Shown here: positions 1-5,686 of the stretch, in pieces | How the letters are laid out: each line of letters begins with the position of its first letter | How positions within the stretch are numbered: the stretch's first letter is position 1 | DNA from: a virus | IMG/VR virus record: IMGVR_UViG_3300005542_000022 | Coordinates: 1 to 26,630 of that record | Direction: 5' to 3' (one strand) | Length of the DNA: 26,630 bases | Made by a program: the position numbers and the translations under genes | The notes under the pieces: generated by a model | Databases searched by the model: none | What the model was told of the DNA's origin: nothing | Seen by the model: only the letters and a program-made list of their open reading frames with translations

Positions 1-57
1 ACTGCGCAGAAGTACATGACCATTCGCCCTGGTTTCGCTGTACCATTTCCTCATTGA
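1..57 (+). CDS. Possible C-terminal end of a gene entering from the left
   Basis: Frame 1 is open from the first base to a TGA at 55-57 and would encode the last 18 residues of a protein ending in PFPH. Nothing in this short tail is recognisable. The promoter-like TTGACA at 54-59 overlaps the stop, which fits a gene boundary. Chance is an equally good explanation for so short a stretch. Confidence 0.25.
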   Translation, partial: TAQKYMTIRPGFAVPFPH

Positions 58-81
58 CAAATAACCTAGATAGCGTAAGAT
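54..81 (+). promoter_or_regulatory. Candidate sigma70-type promoter for the first small gene
   Basis: A perfect TTGACA at 54-59 is followed after 16 bases by TAAGAT at 76-81, which matches four of six bases of a -10 box. Transcription would begin near 88, almost at the ATG at 89, so the first message would be leaderless or nearly so. No Shine-Dalgarno sequence is visible before that ATG. Confidence 0.4.
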
Positions 82-88
82 TGAAAAC

Positions 89-274
89 ATGGAAGCGAAA
101 CAGCGGATCGAAGAGCGGATCAGGCAGATGAGAGCCGCACACGAGCAGAGAGAGCAGGAGTATCGCGCATCTCTGGCCGCCAGGGCTGCTCAAGCTGAGC
201 CAGTCGTACTGAGGATTGACCCGCGAGATGCTGGGCGCATCCATCGCAGTGTAAGCCCAAAATCAGCAGACTAG
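89..274 (+). CDS. Small charged hypothetical protein
   Basis: This 61-residue protein is rich in Arg, Glu and Ala. Residues 1-35 (MEAKQRIEERIRQMRAAHEQ and onward) look like one long amphipathic, possibly coiled-coil helix, followed by a short polar tail. I recognise no family. The start is the only ATG in a sensible place and sits just downstream of a TTGACA/TAAGAT pair, without a Shine-Dalgarno sequence. The reverse-strand frame over the same bases is open too, but has no start signal and a less protein-like composition. Confidence 0.5.
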   Translation: MEAKQRIEERIRQMRAAHEQREQEYRASLAARAAQAEPVVLRIDPRDAGRIHRSVSPKSAD

Positions 275-302
275 CGGCTACCAGCCGCAAGGGAGACGAC
301 AA

Positions 303-503
303 ATGACAGTTACAGCGAACGGCGGAAATCAAGCAAAAGCGGAAATTCTCAGACGATTGGGCCACGAATTCACCGGCACAATTGCATCATGTCTCGACGA
401 GCGTATGATCGAGACGGAAGAGGATAGCGACCAGGCTAGAGACGTTTACACGCATCCGCTGTTGCCGGGTATTCGGGTGGTAGTGGATTGGGATGCCCTC
501 TAG
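303..503 (+). CDS. Small acidic hypothetical protein
   Basis: This 66-residue protein begins after a good ribosome binding site (AAGGGAG, eight bases before the ATG). It contains an N-terminal helix-like stretch (QAKAEILRRLGHEF), an acidic middle (ETEEDSDQ) and a beta-like end (LLPGIRVVVDWDAL). No family is recognised. It is the second of four co-directional small genes spaced like an early or accessory phage operon. Function unknown. Confidence 0.6.
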   Translation: MTVTANGGNQAKAEILRRLGHEFTGTIASCLDERMIETEEDSDQARDVYTHPLLPGIRVVVDWDAL

Positions 504-540
504 CATCCACTGACGATTGCTCATAGATACACTGAGCTCC

Positions 541-801
541 ATGACTCTCATCCAACAACTCGAAGCCAGCATCAAGCGGGCGGAGAAGATGCGGCGACGC
601 AATCTCCGCCCAATCTCCCCGAAACTCTTCCGCTTCCGCTCAATCCAGCGCATAGAGCGCTCCGCCTCCCACCAGGTGTGGTACGAGGTATTGAGCTGTG
701 GCCACCGCGGCCACCTGGCAGAAGGACCGAACAGGCTGTACATCCCTACCGGCGCCCAGCCGACTAAGCGCAGATGCTACGACTGCGGAGACAAGGCATG
801 A
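541..801 (+). CDS. Small basic Cys/His-containing protein
   Basis: The protein has 86 residues from the ATG at 541; a TTG at 517 in the same frame would add eight residues, and neither start has a clear ribosome binding site. The N-terminal half is very basic (a KRAEKMRRRN-like helix). The C-terminal half has C-G-H and H residues followed by CYDCG, which could form one zinc site. The stop overlaps the next start in an ATGA, so the two genes are probably translationally coupled. No named family is recognised; a nucleic-acid-binding role is a guess from charge and Cys spacing. Confidence 0.5.
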   Translation: MTLIQQLEASIKRAEKMRRRNLRPISPKLFRFRSIQRIERSASHQVWYEVLSCGHRGHLAEGPNRLYIPTGAQPTKRRCYDCGDKA

Positions 802-1016
802 ACTCCGACCAACTCTCTGACCCTCGCGACCGCAAGCATGCTGAACGCGCAGAGCGCCGCAATCTCGCACGCACATACACACGCAAGCACGGACTCCGCA
901 TGCAAGAGCCAGCCGGCTATAGCGTTGAGTGTCCGCGCTGCTACGCACAACCCACGTGCATTTGCGAGGAGCAGGAGATCACCTGCGACAACTGCGGAGA
1001 GCTAATCAGACTCTAG
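798..1016 (+). CDS. Small zinc-ribbon-like protein
   Basis: The protein has 72 residues. The chosen start is the ATG at 798, which overlaps the previous stop (ATGA) and has GGAG about eight bases upstream; an in-frame ATG at 774 would add eight residues. The first part is highly charged and basic (RDRKHAERAERRN). The second part holds CPRC, then CIC, then CDNCG, a treble-CxxC-like pattern expected of a zinc ribbon. The family is not recognised. It belongs to the run of small Cys-rich genes between 541 and 1559. Confidence 0.55.
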   Translation: MNSDQLSDPRDRKHAERAERRNLARTYTRKHGLRMQEPAGYSVECPRCYAQPTCICEEQEITCDNCGELIRL

Positions 1017-1040
1017 CGCAGGAAGAGGTGGGCCACCAAA

Positions 1041-1223
1041 ATGAAATTCGCTTGCCTGAAGTGCCACAAGGCGATAGCCTACAAGCAAGGCACGTGCCCC
1101 AACTGTGGGTATGTAGAATTCACAGAGCGAGAATTATTCGCGTGGCTTGTGATCCTGATCGTGTGGCTTGTGATCCTGACGGTTTGCTTTTTCGGTTTGC
1201 TTTTTGACTTCTTGCATCTCTAG
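1041..1223 (+). CDS. Zinc-ribbon protein with a C-terminal membrane segment
   Basis: The 60-residue protein starts with a compact zinc ribbon (CLKC at residues 4-7 and CPNC at 19-22). It is followed by an almost uninterrupted hydrophobic stretch from about residue 33 to the end (FAWLVILIVWLVILTVCFFG), long enough for one membrane helix. This is the layout of small zinc-ribbon membrane proteins. GGAAGAGG lies 14-21 bases before the ATG, rather distant. The DNA of the membrane segment contains two back-to-back tandem duplications (see the repeat entry), so the C-terminal half may be recently altered. Function unknown. Confidence 0.55.
   Translation: MKFACLKCHKAIAYKQGTCPNCGYVEFTERELFAWLVILIVWLVILTVCFFGLLFDFLHL
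1142..1205. repeat. Two adjacent short tandem duplications inside the membrane segment
   Basis: Bases 1142-1162 and 1163-1183 are 21-base copies identical at 19 positions, encoding WLVILIV and WLVILTV. Overlapping their end, the 13-base unit cggtttgcttttt occurs twice in perfect tandem at 1180-1192 and 1193-1205. The first duplication keeps the reading frame; the second does not, so one event probably changed the C-terminus of the gene at 1041. Confidence 0.85.
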
Positions 1224-1259
1224 CCGCGCACCTGCTATAACCAATACCTCTTATAACTG

Positions 1260-1559
1260 TCACGCTTCATCAATCGGAACATACGTAGTCTCTCGCACGA
1301 TCTTCCCACGCGCCGGCTGAGCATCAGGCTGCACTCGTACATCTGACACAGCATCCAATTCGCCCGCTGCCGCGTCCGCAACTTGCGGCTGAGGCCCAAC
1401 ATCCCACTTCATCGTTTTGCAGCCGGCACATCTGCGCGGCAACTGCCCCGATTCCGCGATCCACACGCGCCCACATGCTGGCACGTCACACTTGCAGACC
1501 AACCGACTGAACACTCGTTGATAACTCATGTCCCAATAGTACACCAACCGCTGTCCCAT
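1260..1559 (-). CDS. Zinc-finger protein on the opposite strand
   Basis: The 99-residue protein, facing the rightward genes, has a Cys-rich N-terminal half: CKCDVPAC, then W, then LPRRCAGCK and KWD. The order CxxC...W.......P..CxxCK...WD is the layout of a common small phage zinc-ribbon family in which the last Cys pair is followed by a Trp-Asp. The second half is Ala/Asp/Val-rich and looks disordered. A later ATG at 1529 (MSYQRVF) is an equally good start; neither has a strong ribosome binding site. It converges with the gene ending at 1223, leaving 36 bases between them without a clear hairpin. Confidence 0.55.
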   Translation of the reverse strand: MGQRLVYYWDMSYQRVFSRLVCKCDVPACGRVWIAESGQLPRRCAGCKTMKWDVGPQPQVADAAAGELDAVSDVRVQPDAQPARGKIVRETTYVPIDEA

Positions 1560-1743
1560 TGGTGCAGCCTGATGGATAAGTCAAGCACGAATCAGTTCAT
1601 CCCCTCATCTCCAAAGGCCATGTACCTCTGACACGACTTCGCCTTCCATTCGGGACATGTACTTCCGGCCACCCCTCCTCCGGGTCTAAAAGCGCGGGCC
1701 GTGCCCTACAGCCACGCGCATCCACCGGAAGCAATCGCGGAAA

Positions 1744-1760
1744 AATTTTGCTCCAAAATT
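1744..1760. repeat. Small inverted repeat, possible operator or hairpin
   Basis: AATTTTG at 1744-1750 and CAAAATT at 1754-1760 form perfect seven-base arms around a three-base loop. It lies 30 bases upstream of the TATAAT at 1790. It could be an operator for a dimeric regulator such as the ribbon-helix-helix candidate encoded at 2295, but no second copy was found to support that. Confidence 0.4.
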
Positions 1761-1789
1761 CCGGTTCTGGTTGAGGTTTTCAGTCATCA

Positions 1790-1795
1790 TATAAT
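1790..1795 (+). promoter_or_regulatory. Candidate -10 box (TATAAT)
   Basis: A perfect TATAAT lies about 50 bases before the ATG at 1847, in an AT-rich stretch. No good -35 box is found at 16-18 bases upstream (TTGAGG at 1771-1776 is too close), so it may need an activator or be fortuitous. Confidence 0.35.
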
Positions 1796-1846
1796 TCCCT
1801 ATTTTTTTTACTTTAAACTTTCTGTCCGGTTTGGTAAAAACAGCGC

Positions 1847-2248
1847 ATGCGAGAAGAGTTGAAACGGCGCGTTGGGAAGCGAGGCAGTTTCTCAGCGAGA
1901 GTTGAACGGTACGGAAAGAGAACAAGTTACGGGTACGAAAAAGAAACAATCTTGGTCTGCGATGTGCGAGACGAACAAGGGGCAGAAGTAACAGATCACT
2001 TGTGGTTCACAGTAGGAAAGCAAATCAAGGAAATGAATTTGCAGCCAGGTGAGAAAATATTCTTTTTTGCTCGTGTTGCGCCGTACAAAAAAGGCTACCG
2101 TGGAAGGCGCGAAGACGACGATCTACCTCTGCCGTGTACGGATTACTGCTTGAAATTTCCTAATCAATTTCGCCGCGAATCCGACCAGCCTGAAGAGTTC
2201 AAGCCTGAACTTTATCCGCTGATCTCCGAGATTGAGAACCTGCGTTAA
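1847..2248 (+). CDS. OB-fold-like conserved mobile-element protein
   Basis: The 133-residue protein resembles an uncharacterised family of small single-domain proteins found in phages and plasmids. Conserved-looking blocks are FSARVERYGKR (about residues 15-25), the strand ILVCDVRDEQG, the signature TDHLWF (about 49-54), and FFARVAPYKKGYRGRRED (about 72-89) before a DYxLKFP end. The alternating strands and the KGY element suggest an OB-fold, hence possible nucleic-acid binding; that is an inference. The ATG lacks a clear ribosome binding site. It precedes a promoter-like TTGACA and the ribbon-helix-helix candidate. Confidence 0.7.
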   Translation: MREELKRRVGKRGSFSARVERYGKRTSYGYEKETILVCDVRDEQGAEVTDHLWFTVGKQIKEMNLQPGEKIFFFARVAPYKKGYRGRREDDDLPLPCTDYCLKFPNQFRRESDQPEEFKPELYPLISEIENLR

Positions 2249-2257
2249 AAATACCTC

Positions 2258-2286
2258 TTGACATACGTAAGACTCTGGATTAATCT
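2258..2286 (+). promoter_or_regulatory. Candidate promoter before the ribbon-helix-helix gene
   Basis: A perfect TTGACA at 2258-2263 is followed after 17 bases by TAATCT at 2281-2286, or after 15 bases by ATTAAT at 2279-2284. Either -10 box is imperfect. Transcription would start at about 2291-2294, directly at the GTG at 2295, suggesting a leaderless message. Confidence 0.45.
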
Positions 2287-2294
2287 CTGCGCGA

Positions 2295-2459
2295 GTGGCA
2301 AAGACCATCACAATTCGGCCAAGTGCAAAGCAGCGAAAGATGATTGATATTTTGGTGGAGAAAAAGCAGTTGAAGGTCTCCCAGATCATTTGGCTTGCAG
2401 TGGCAGAATTGGCAGAACGGTCTAACGTTAGAGTAGGACGAGAAAAGGAGAGTGAGTAA
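2295..2459 (+). CDS. Ribbon-helix-helix (Arc/MetJ-like) DNA-binding candidate
   Basis: This 54-residue gene is short but convincing. After a GTG start it reads MAKTITIRPSAKQRKMIDIL and continues through KQLKVSQIIWLAVAELAERS. The pattern is a short basic beta strand with alternating residues (KTITIRP), a helix (SAKQRKMIDILVEK), a turn, and a second helix (VSQIIWLAVAELAER), as in ribbon-helix-helix repressors, which bind operators as dimers through the strand. Its TAA is followed immediately by the next ATG at 2460, whose ribosome binding site (AAGGAG) lies inside this gene. An internal ATG at 2340 is a less likely start because it would remove the strand. Confidence 0.65.
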   Translation: MAKTITIRPSAKQRKMIDILVEKKQLKVSQIIWLAVAELAERSNVRVGREKESE

Positions 2460-3404
2460 ATGGCAGGCAAGGACAAATCAGCAAAGTCATCGGAAGCAAA
2501 AAAGAAACCTGCTTCTGCAAAGCCAAAGAAGGAGCCGGCTAAGAAAGTAGCCAAGGGCAAAAAGGATTCCGCGCAGTCGGACAAGGACTCTATGTCGGAG
2601 TCTTCGCTTGCAACTCTGAAAGCAGATGCAGAGCGCATTGACCGGGAAATCTCTGAGCAAGCCCAAGCACTCGGTTCTGAGTACGGGAAGATGGCTGCTC
2701 AGCATGCGAACGTGGAAGATTTCATTGAGCGCAAACTGTGGCGCTACACTCCCACTCCCTATGTGTCTGAAACCGCATGGGTGAAAGGCAAGAATCACTT
2801 GCTGGGGAGCGCGGCAAAAGTATTTTCCATTGTGGGAAAGTACAAAGCGCTCAAAGGGGAGACCACGCAAGAGCAGCGTGTGAAGATGGGGGCGCGGAAA
2901 GGGTCTGTTGCGACAGCAGCCGCGAAACAGGCCCAAAAGAAGGGGAAGAAAATCCCGGTAGAGATCATTGAAAAGGCCGTTGACCCGAAAGTGACAGAGC
3001 CGGAATTGCGTCAGGCTGTGATTGATGCAGACCTTGGACCTGACCCGGAGCCAATTGTCTCAGACAAATGTCCTGGACTGTACCCTGCTGATGATTCGCT
3101 ACTCGCGAAGCCCGAAGGCAACACGCTACCGGATAAGTTCAGCAAGGGCGGGAGCGGAGTAGTAGAGGGACAGAGCGGTACGGCTTCCCAATTTGATTCT
3201 GCTATCAATGACGCGGTTGAATGTGCATCTCGTGTTTACGTTGCGCCGGGTGAACCTGAAGAACGCGACTATGGGAAGAATCTGCGATTCGTCTGCAATA
3301 TGTGGCTTGGACAAATGTGCGAAGCCACTGGCCACGAAAAGCAGACCAATGCTGAAGCCCTGACCGCATGGCGGCGGAAGCATGCGAAGGGAGCAATAGC
3401 ATGA
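2460..3404 (+). CDS. Large Lys-rich hypothetical protein
   Basis: The 314-residue protein begins with about 45 residues made almost only of Lys, Ala, Ser, Pro and Glu (KKPASAKPKKEPAKK and similar), a disordered histone-tail-like region that may bind DNA. The remainder looks folded: a charged helix (about 48-80), a WRYTPTPYVSETAW segment (about 94-107), a second basic Ala/Lys helix region (about 140-165), and a C-terminal part containing RFVCNMWLGQMCEATGHEK. I recognise no family. It has a good AAGGAG ribosome binding site and overlaps the next gene by four bases. Confidence 0.8.
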   Translation: MAGKDKSAKSSEAKKKPASAKPKKEPAKKVAKGKKDSAQSDKDSMSESSLATLKADAERIDREISEQAQALGSEYGKMAAQHANVEDFIERKLWRYTPTPYVSETAWVKGKNHLLGSAAKVFSIVGKYKALKGETTQEQRVKMGARKGSVATAAAKQAQKKGKKIPVEIIEKAVDPKVTEPELRQAVIDADLGPDPEPIVSDKCPGLYPADDSLLAKPEGNTLPDKFSKGGSGVVEGQSGTASQFDSAINDAVECASRVYVAPGEPEERDYGKNLRFVCNMWLGQMCEATGHEKQTNAEALTAWRRKHAKGAIA

Positions 3405-3829
3405 AATCTGTTTCTCCCGTTGTCCCCGGATTGGAACAGTTCGAACTTAAGATTGGTGGACCTGAGAACGGACAGCCTGAGTATCAGACTCTCACCGCTT
3501 TGCGCGGAACTGACGGCAGAGTGATGAGTCGATGGCACTTAACGCCTATCGAGCGTCAAGCAATTGCAGAGGGCGCCGATTTGATGTTGACGCTCAAGAC
3601 TGACGGACTCTATCCTCCCACTTTAATTCAGGTCGGCAGTTTCGGGCCTGGAGAATCAAAACAAATCAAGGATGACATGCGTCTCCAAGATGAACTAGAG
3701 TTGCGCCTGATCGCGAAAGAGCGAGACTCGGCAGCGCAAGTCTACAAAGAAACCCAAGCAGCATTTGAGCGCAAGGTTGCCGAAGTGTACGGCATCAAAC
3801 CGCAGGCACCAGGGAGTAGAATCCAATGA
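3401..3829 (+). CDS. Hypothetical protein upstream of the chimeric co-chaperonin
   Basis: The 142-residue protein starts at the ATG overlapping the previous stop (ATGA), with GAAGGGAG upstream; an ATG at 3368 in the same frame would extend it backwards into the previous gene and is less likely. The middle has LTPIERQAIAEGADLMLTLK followed by YPPTLIQVG, the shape of small phage proteins that bind another phage protein. The C-terminal third (about 95-130) is a charged helix, probably coiled coil. It overlaps the next gene by four bases. Function unknown. Confidence 0.75.
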   Translation: MKSVSPVVPGLEQFELKIGGPENGQPEYQTLTALRGTDGRVMSRWHLTPIERQAIAEGADLMLTLKTDGLYPPTLIQVGSFGPGESKQIKDDMRLQDELELRLIAKERDSAAQVYKETQAAFERKVAEVYGIKPQAPGSRIQ

Positions 3830-4776
3830 GTGATCCGGTTTTGGGAAACAAATCAGACGAACTAGGCCAGTACGAAGAGGGGCGAGACTTCGAGGGCATT
3901 CAAGCCGGACGTCTTGTGGAGCGCAGAGAGGATGTCAAAGTGCGCATATCAGAAGCGGAGACAGGTGATTTAGTCATAACTCCTGAATCCCGTTTCCGGT
4001 CTGACAGTCCAACCAAATTTACCGAGTCTCCACAAGAAATCACCAAGGCCCAACTCTTCGATGATCCAATGATGGAACGTGGCAACTCTCCGGAACTGCT
4101 TTTGCAGACCGCGATGACAGTGCTATCGAAGTACGCAGTTGCAATCTCGCGCAAGACCTATACGCGAGATAAGTTGATCTATGTCCAAGTCAATGACACG
4201 GAAACCATGTGTGCATTCGGAGACCGCGTTATCGTGATGCAGGACGAGATTGAATCCGAGTACTGTTGCCAGACTTGCGCCGGTAAGGGATATCCTGAAG
4301 AACAGGTATGCCCACGATGCGAAGGGAAGCAAGTAGAGCGCGTCGTTAATCCGCAGGACGTTGGGCAAGCGATGGATATTCCCTGCAGATCCTGCCGCGT
4401 CCTCGGGTACGATGCAACGGAATGGTGGAGTTCCGGTCGGGTGCCGTGCGCTAAGTGTCGTGGAGTTGGGTGGCGGGGTGGAATCATTATCCCTCACATT
4501 GCCCAGAGCAAGCCCATCTCGGGAATCATCGTGAGCGTAGGGCCTGAGTGCATCAATACCCGCATCGGTGACCGCGTAGTCCATTCGCGGTACGCAGGGA
4601 CAACATCACACTGCGCGTATGGAAGCTTCACTATGATGGCAGAGAATGAGATCATCGGCGGCGTGATGAAGTTGAAGCAGGTTTCGCAGGCCCAGATGTC
4701 CAGCGTTGCAACGGGCGGAAAGGTGGGGCGGAAAGGTGGCGCCCTCTCCAGACCGAGACGGCGCAAAAGGAAATAG
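3826..4776 (+). CDS. GroES-like co-chaperonin with an inserted DnaJ-type zinc domain
   Basis: The 316-residue protein (GroES is about 97) combines two chaperone parts. The first GroES strand is FGDRVIVMQDEIES (residues 131-144). The chain is then interrupted at the mobile loop by four Cys pairs, C148/C151, C162/C165, C187/C190 and C208/C211, as CQTCAGKG, CPRCEGK, CRSCRVLG and CAKCRGVG, which is the CxxCxGxG pattern of DnaJ. GroES resumes with GGIIIP (218-223), the GroEL-contact position of the loop, then GIIVSVGPE (233-241), IGDRVVHSRYAGTTS (247-261) and MMAENEIIGGVMK (270-282). An unrecognised 125-residue N-terminal part and a basic tail (RPRRRKRK) frame it. GroES caps GroEL; DnaJ zinc domains bind unfolded substrates. 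A capsid-folding role like T4 gp31 is inferred. The ribosome binding site is GGGAG. Confidence 0.85.
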   Translation: MSDPVLGNKSDELGQYEEGRDFEGIQAGRLVERREDVKVRISEAETGDLVITPESRFRSDSPTKFTESPQEITKAQLFDDPMMERGNSPELLLQTAMTVLSKYAVAISRKTYTRDKLIYVQVNDTETMCAFGDRVIVMQDEIESEYCCQTCAGKGYPEEQVCPRCEGKQVERVVNPQDVGQAMDIPCRSCRVLGYDATEWWSSGRVPCAKCRGVGWRGGIIIPHIAQSKPISGIIVSVGPECINTRIGDRVVHSRYAGTTSHCAYGSFTMMAENEIIGGVMKLKQVSQAQMSSVATGGKVGRKGGALSRPRRRKRK

Positions 4777-4778
4777 CA

Positions 4779-5159
4779 ATGCCGCAATACCACATCCACA
4801 TCCTTGAAAGCCGCATAGACTGGCCTGTTATCGTTACCTCTGTAGAGTGTCCAACGTGCCAGGCAGGCAAGGGAAAATTTTGTAAGCAGGTCGCCACACC
4901 CTTGGGCGGACTCGGGCAACAGTCACAGCGCAGTGACTTCCATGCAGCAAGAAAGTACGCGGCTGCTAAGTTCCTAGAAGAAAACCCGATGCCATCTACT
5001 CAGGTGTCGAGTACTTCGGTCATATCTCCCGATCCATTCAAGGAAATTCTCGAAGGGCGAGTCCCTGAGCATATCAAGGAAATGCGCACTCCTCCGGAAA
5101 AGGGAAAGCGTAAATCTAGGACAAGGAAAGTAGAAGAAACGACTCCAACGTCAGAGTAG
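4779..5159 (+). CDS. Phage zinc-finger protein with CxxC...G..C and HxxR motif
   Basis: The 126-residue protein has VECPTCQAGKGKFC (about residues 22-35) followed by SDFHAARKYAAAKF (about 51-64). The order CPxC, then G..C, then F/H-HAAR is typical of a small zinc-finger family common in phages of actinobacteria and others, thought to bind nucleic acid. The second half is disordered and ends in a basic KGKRKSRTRK segment. It begins two bases after the chimeric co-chaperonin, with AAAGGAA in front of the ATG, so the two are probably co-transcribed. Confidence 0.7.
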   Translation: MPQYHIHILESRIDWPVIVTSVECPTCQAGKGKFCKQVATPLGGLGQQSQRSDFHAARKYAAAKFLEENPMPSTQVSSTSVISPDPFKEILEGRVPEHIKEMRTPPEKGKRKSRTRKVEETTPTSE

Positions 5160-5162
5160 CCT

Positions 5163-5477
5163 ATGCCTGATACACGCGAAGCCCTACTCCATCGCCTAGT
5201 AATAGGTGAACAATGGGATAGACTAATATCGGAATTCCCGGATACTGAAGAGTTGATAGACGTAGCTCTTAGGTTGCTCGTGAAGAGATGCTTGATAATA
5301 GGTTTCGATAAAAATGTTTCACCTATGCATCAGGTAGGAGCAACTAGACTCCTGGCTCAGATCAGGTACAAAGGTCTAGCAGAGGACGAACCAAGCGGGG
5401 ATAAGGATATGAGTTCAGGTATGAGGCAGAAGGACATTGAGGTAATCAAGACCGCAATATCCAGGGGAAAGAAATGA
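5163..5477 (+). CDS. Small helical hypothetical protein
   Basis: The 104-residue protein is predicted to be mostly helical: EALLHRLVIGEQWDRLIS, ELIDVALRLLVKRCLIIG, and GATRLLAQIRYKGL. The ending is polar (SGDKDMSSGMRQKDIEVIKT). It uses more ATA, AGG and AGA codons than its neighbours, a possible sign of different origin. There is no strong ribosome binding site before the ATG. Its last four bases overlap the next gene. No family recognised; the size and position beside the packaging genes would suit a small terminase or accessory subunit, but there is no motif to support that. Confidence 0.6.
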   Translation: MPDTREALLHRLVIGEQWDRLISEFPDTEELIDVALRLLVKRCLIIGFDKNVSPMHQVGATRLLAQIRYKGLAEDEPSGDKDMSSGMRQKDIEVIKTAISRGKK

Positions 5478-5683
5478 TCTACTGGGAATTCATTGAGAAG
5501 GAAGCTGCCTGCCTTGACTGTGGGTGGGTAGGTGTGGCCAAGCTGTATTTCACTCCTGAAGATAAAGAGGTCCAGCATATTGATCCATGCCCGAACTGCG
5601 TAGGTGGTCGTCTAGCTATGCGCATTGAAGCTGACGCAGAGCAATGGTTCGGAACTTACGGAACCAATGGAGGGGTCGCATGA
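5474..5683 (+). CDS. Small zinc-ribbon protein
   Basis: The 69-residue protein carries CLDCGWVG (residues 13-20) and CPNCVGG (about 39-45), a classic two-knuckle zinc ribbon, then a helix and an end rich in Gly and Trp. It starts at an ATGA overlap with the previous gene behind AGGGGAA. It is the last gene of the rightward block and stops three bases before the end of the opposing terminase gene. No terminator hairpin is visible in between. Function unknown. Confidence 0.65.
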   Translation: MIYWEFIEKEAACLDCGWVGVAKLYFTPEDKEVQHIDPCPNCVGGRLAMRIEADAEQWFGTYGTNGGVA

Positions 5684-5686
5684 TTA

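Larger units (their letters stand above)
1560..1846. other. Intergenic region between divergent genes
   Basis: This 287-base gap separates the leftward gene ending its 5' side at 1559 from the rightward gene at 1847. The left part is GC-rich and holds only very short open frames. The right part (1740-1840) turns sharply AT-rich, with an inverted repeat at 1744-1760, a TATAAT at 1790-1795 and an eight-T run at 1802-1809. It most likely holds divergent promoters. Confidence 0.6.

Noticed and set aside
387-743. 118-residue frame on the minus strand
   Set aside because: It overlaps two rightward genes that have the better organisation, has no ribosome binding site and an Arg/Trp/Met-rich improbable composition.
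1686-1949. 87-residue minus-strand frame over the intergenic region
   Set aside because: It overlaps the OB-fold-like gene at 1847, whose sequence matches a known family pattern, and its Phe/Arg/Asn-rich composition looks like translated AT-rich regulatory DNA.
2123-2638. 171-residue minus-strand frame
   Set aside because: It is the reverse shadow of three rightward genes; Ser/Phe/Ala-rich translation of Lys/Glu-rich coding DNA is expected.
4123-4584. 153-residue minus-strand frame
   Set aside because: It lies opposite the GroES/zinc-domain gene, where every recognised motif is on the plus strand.
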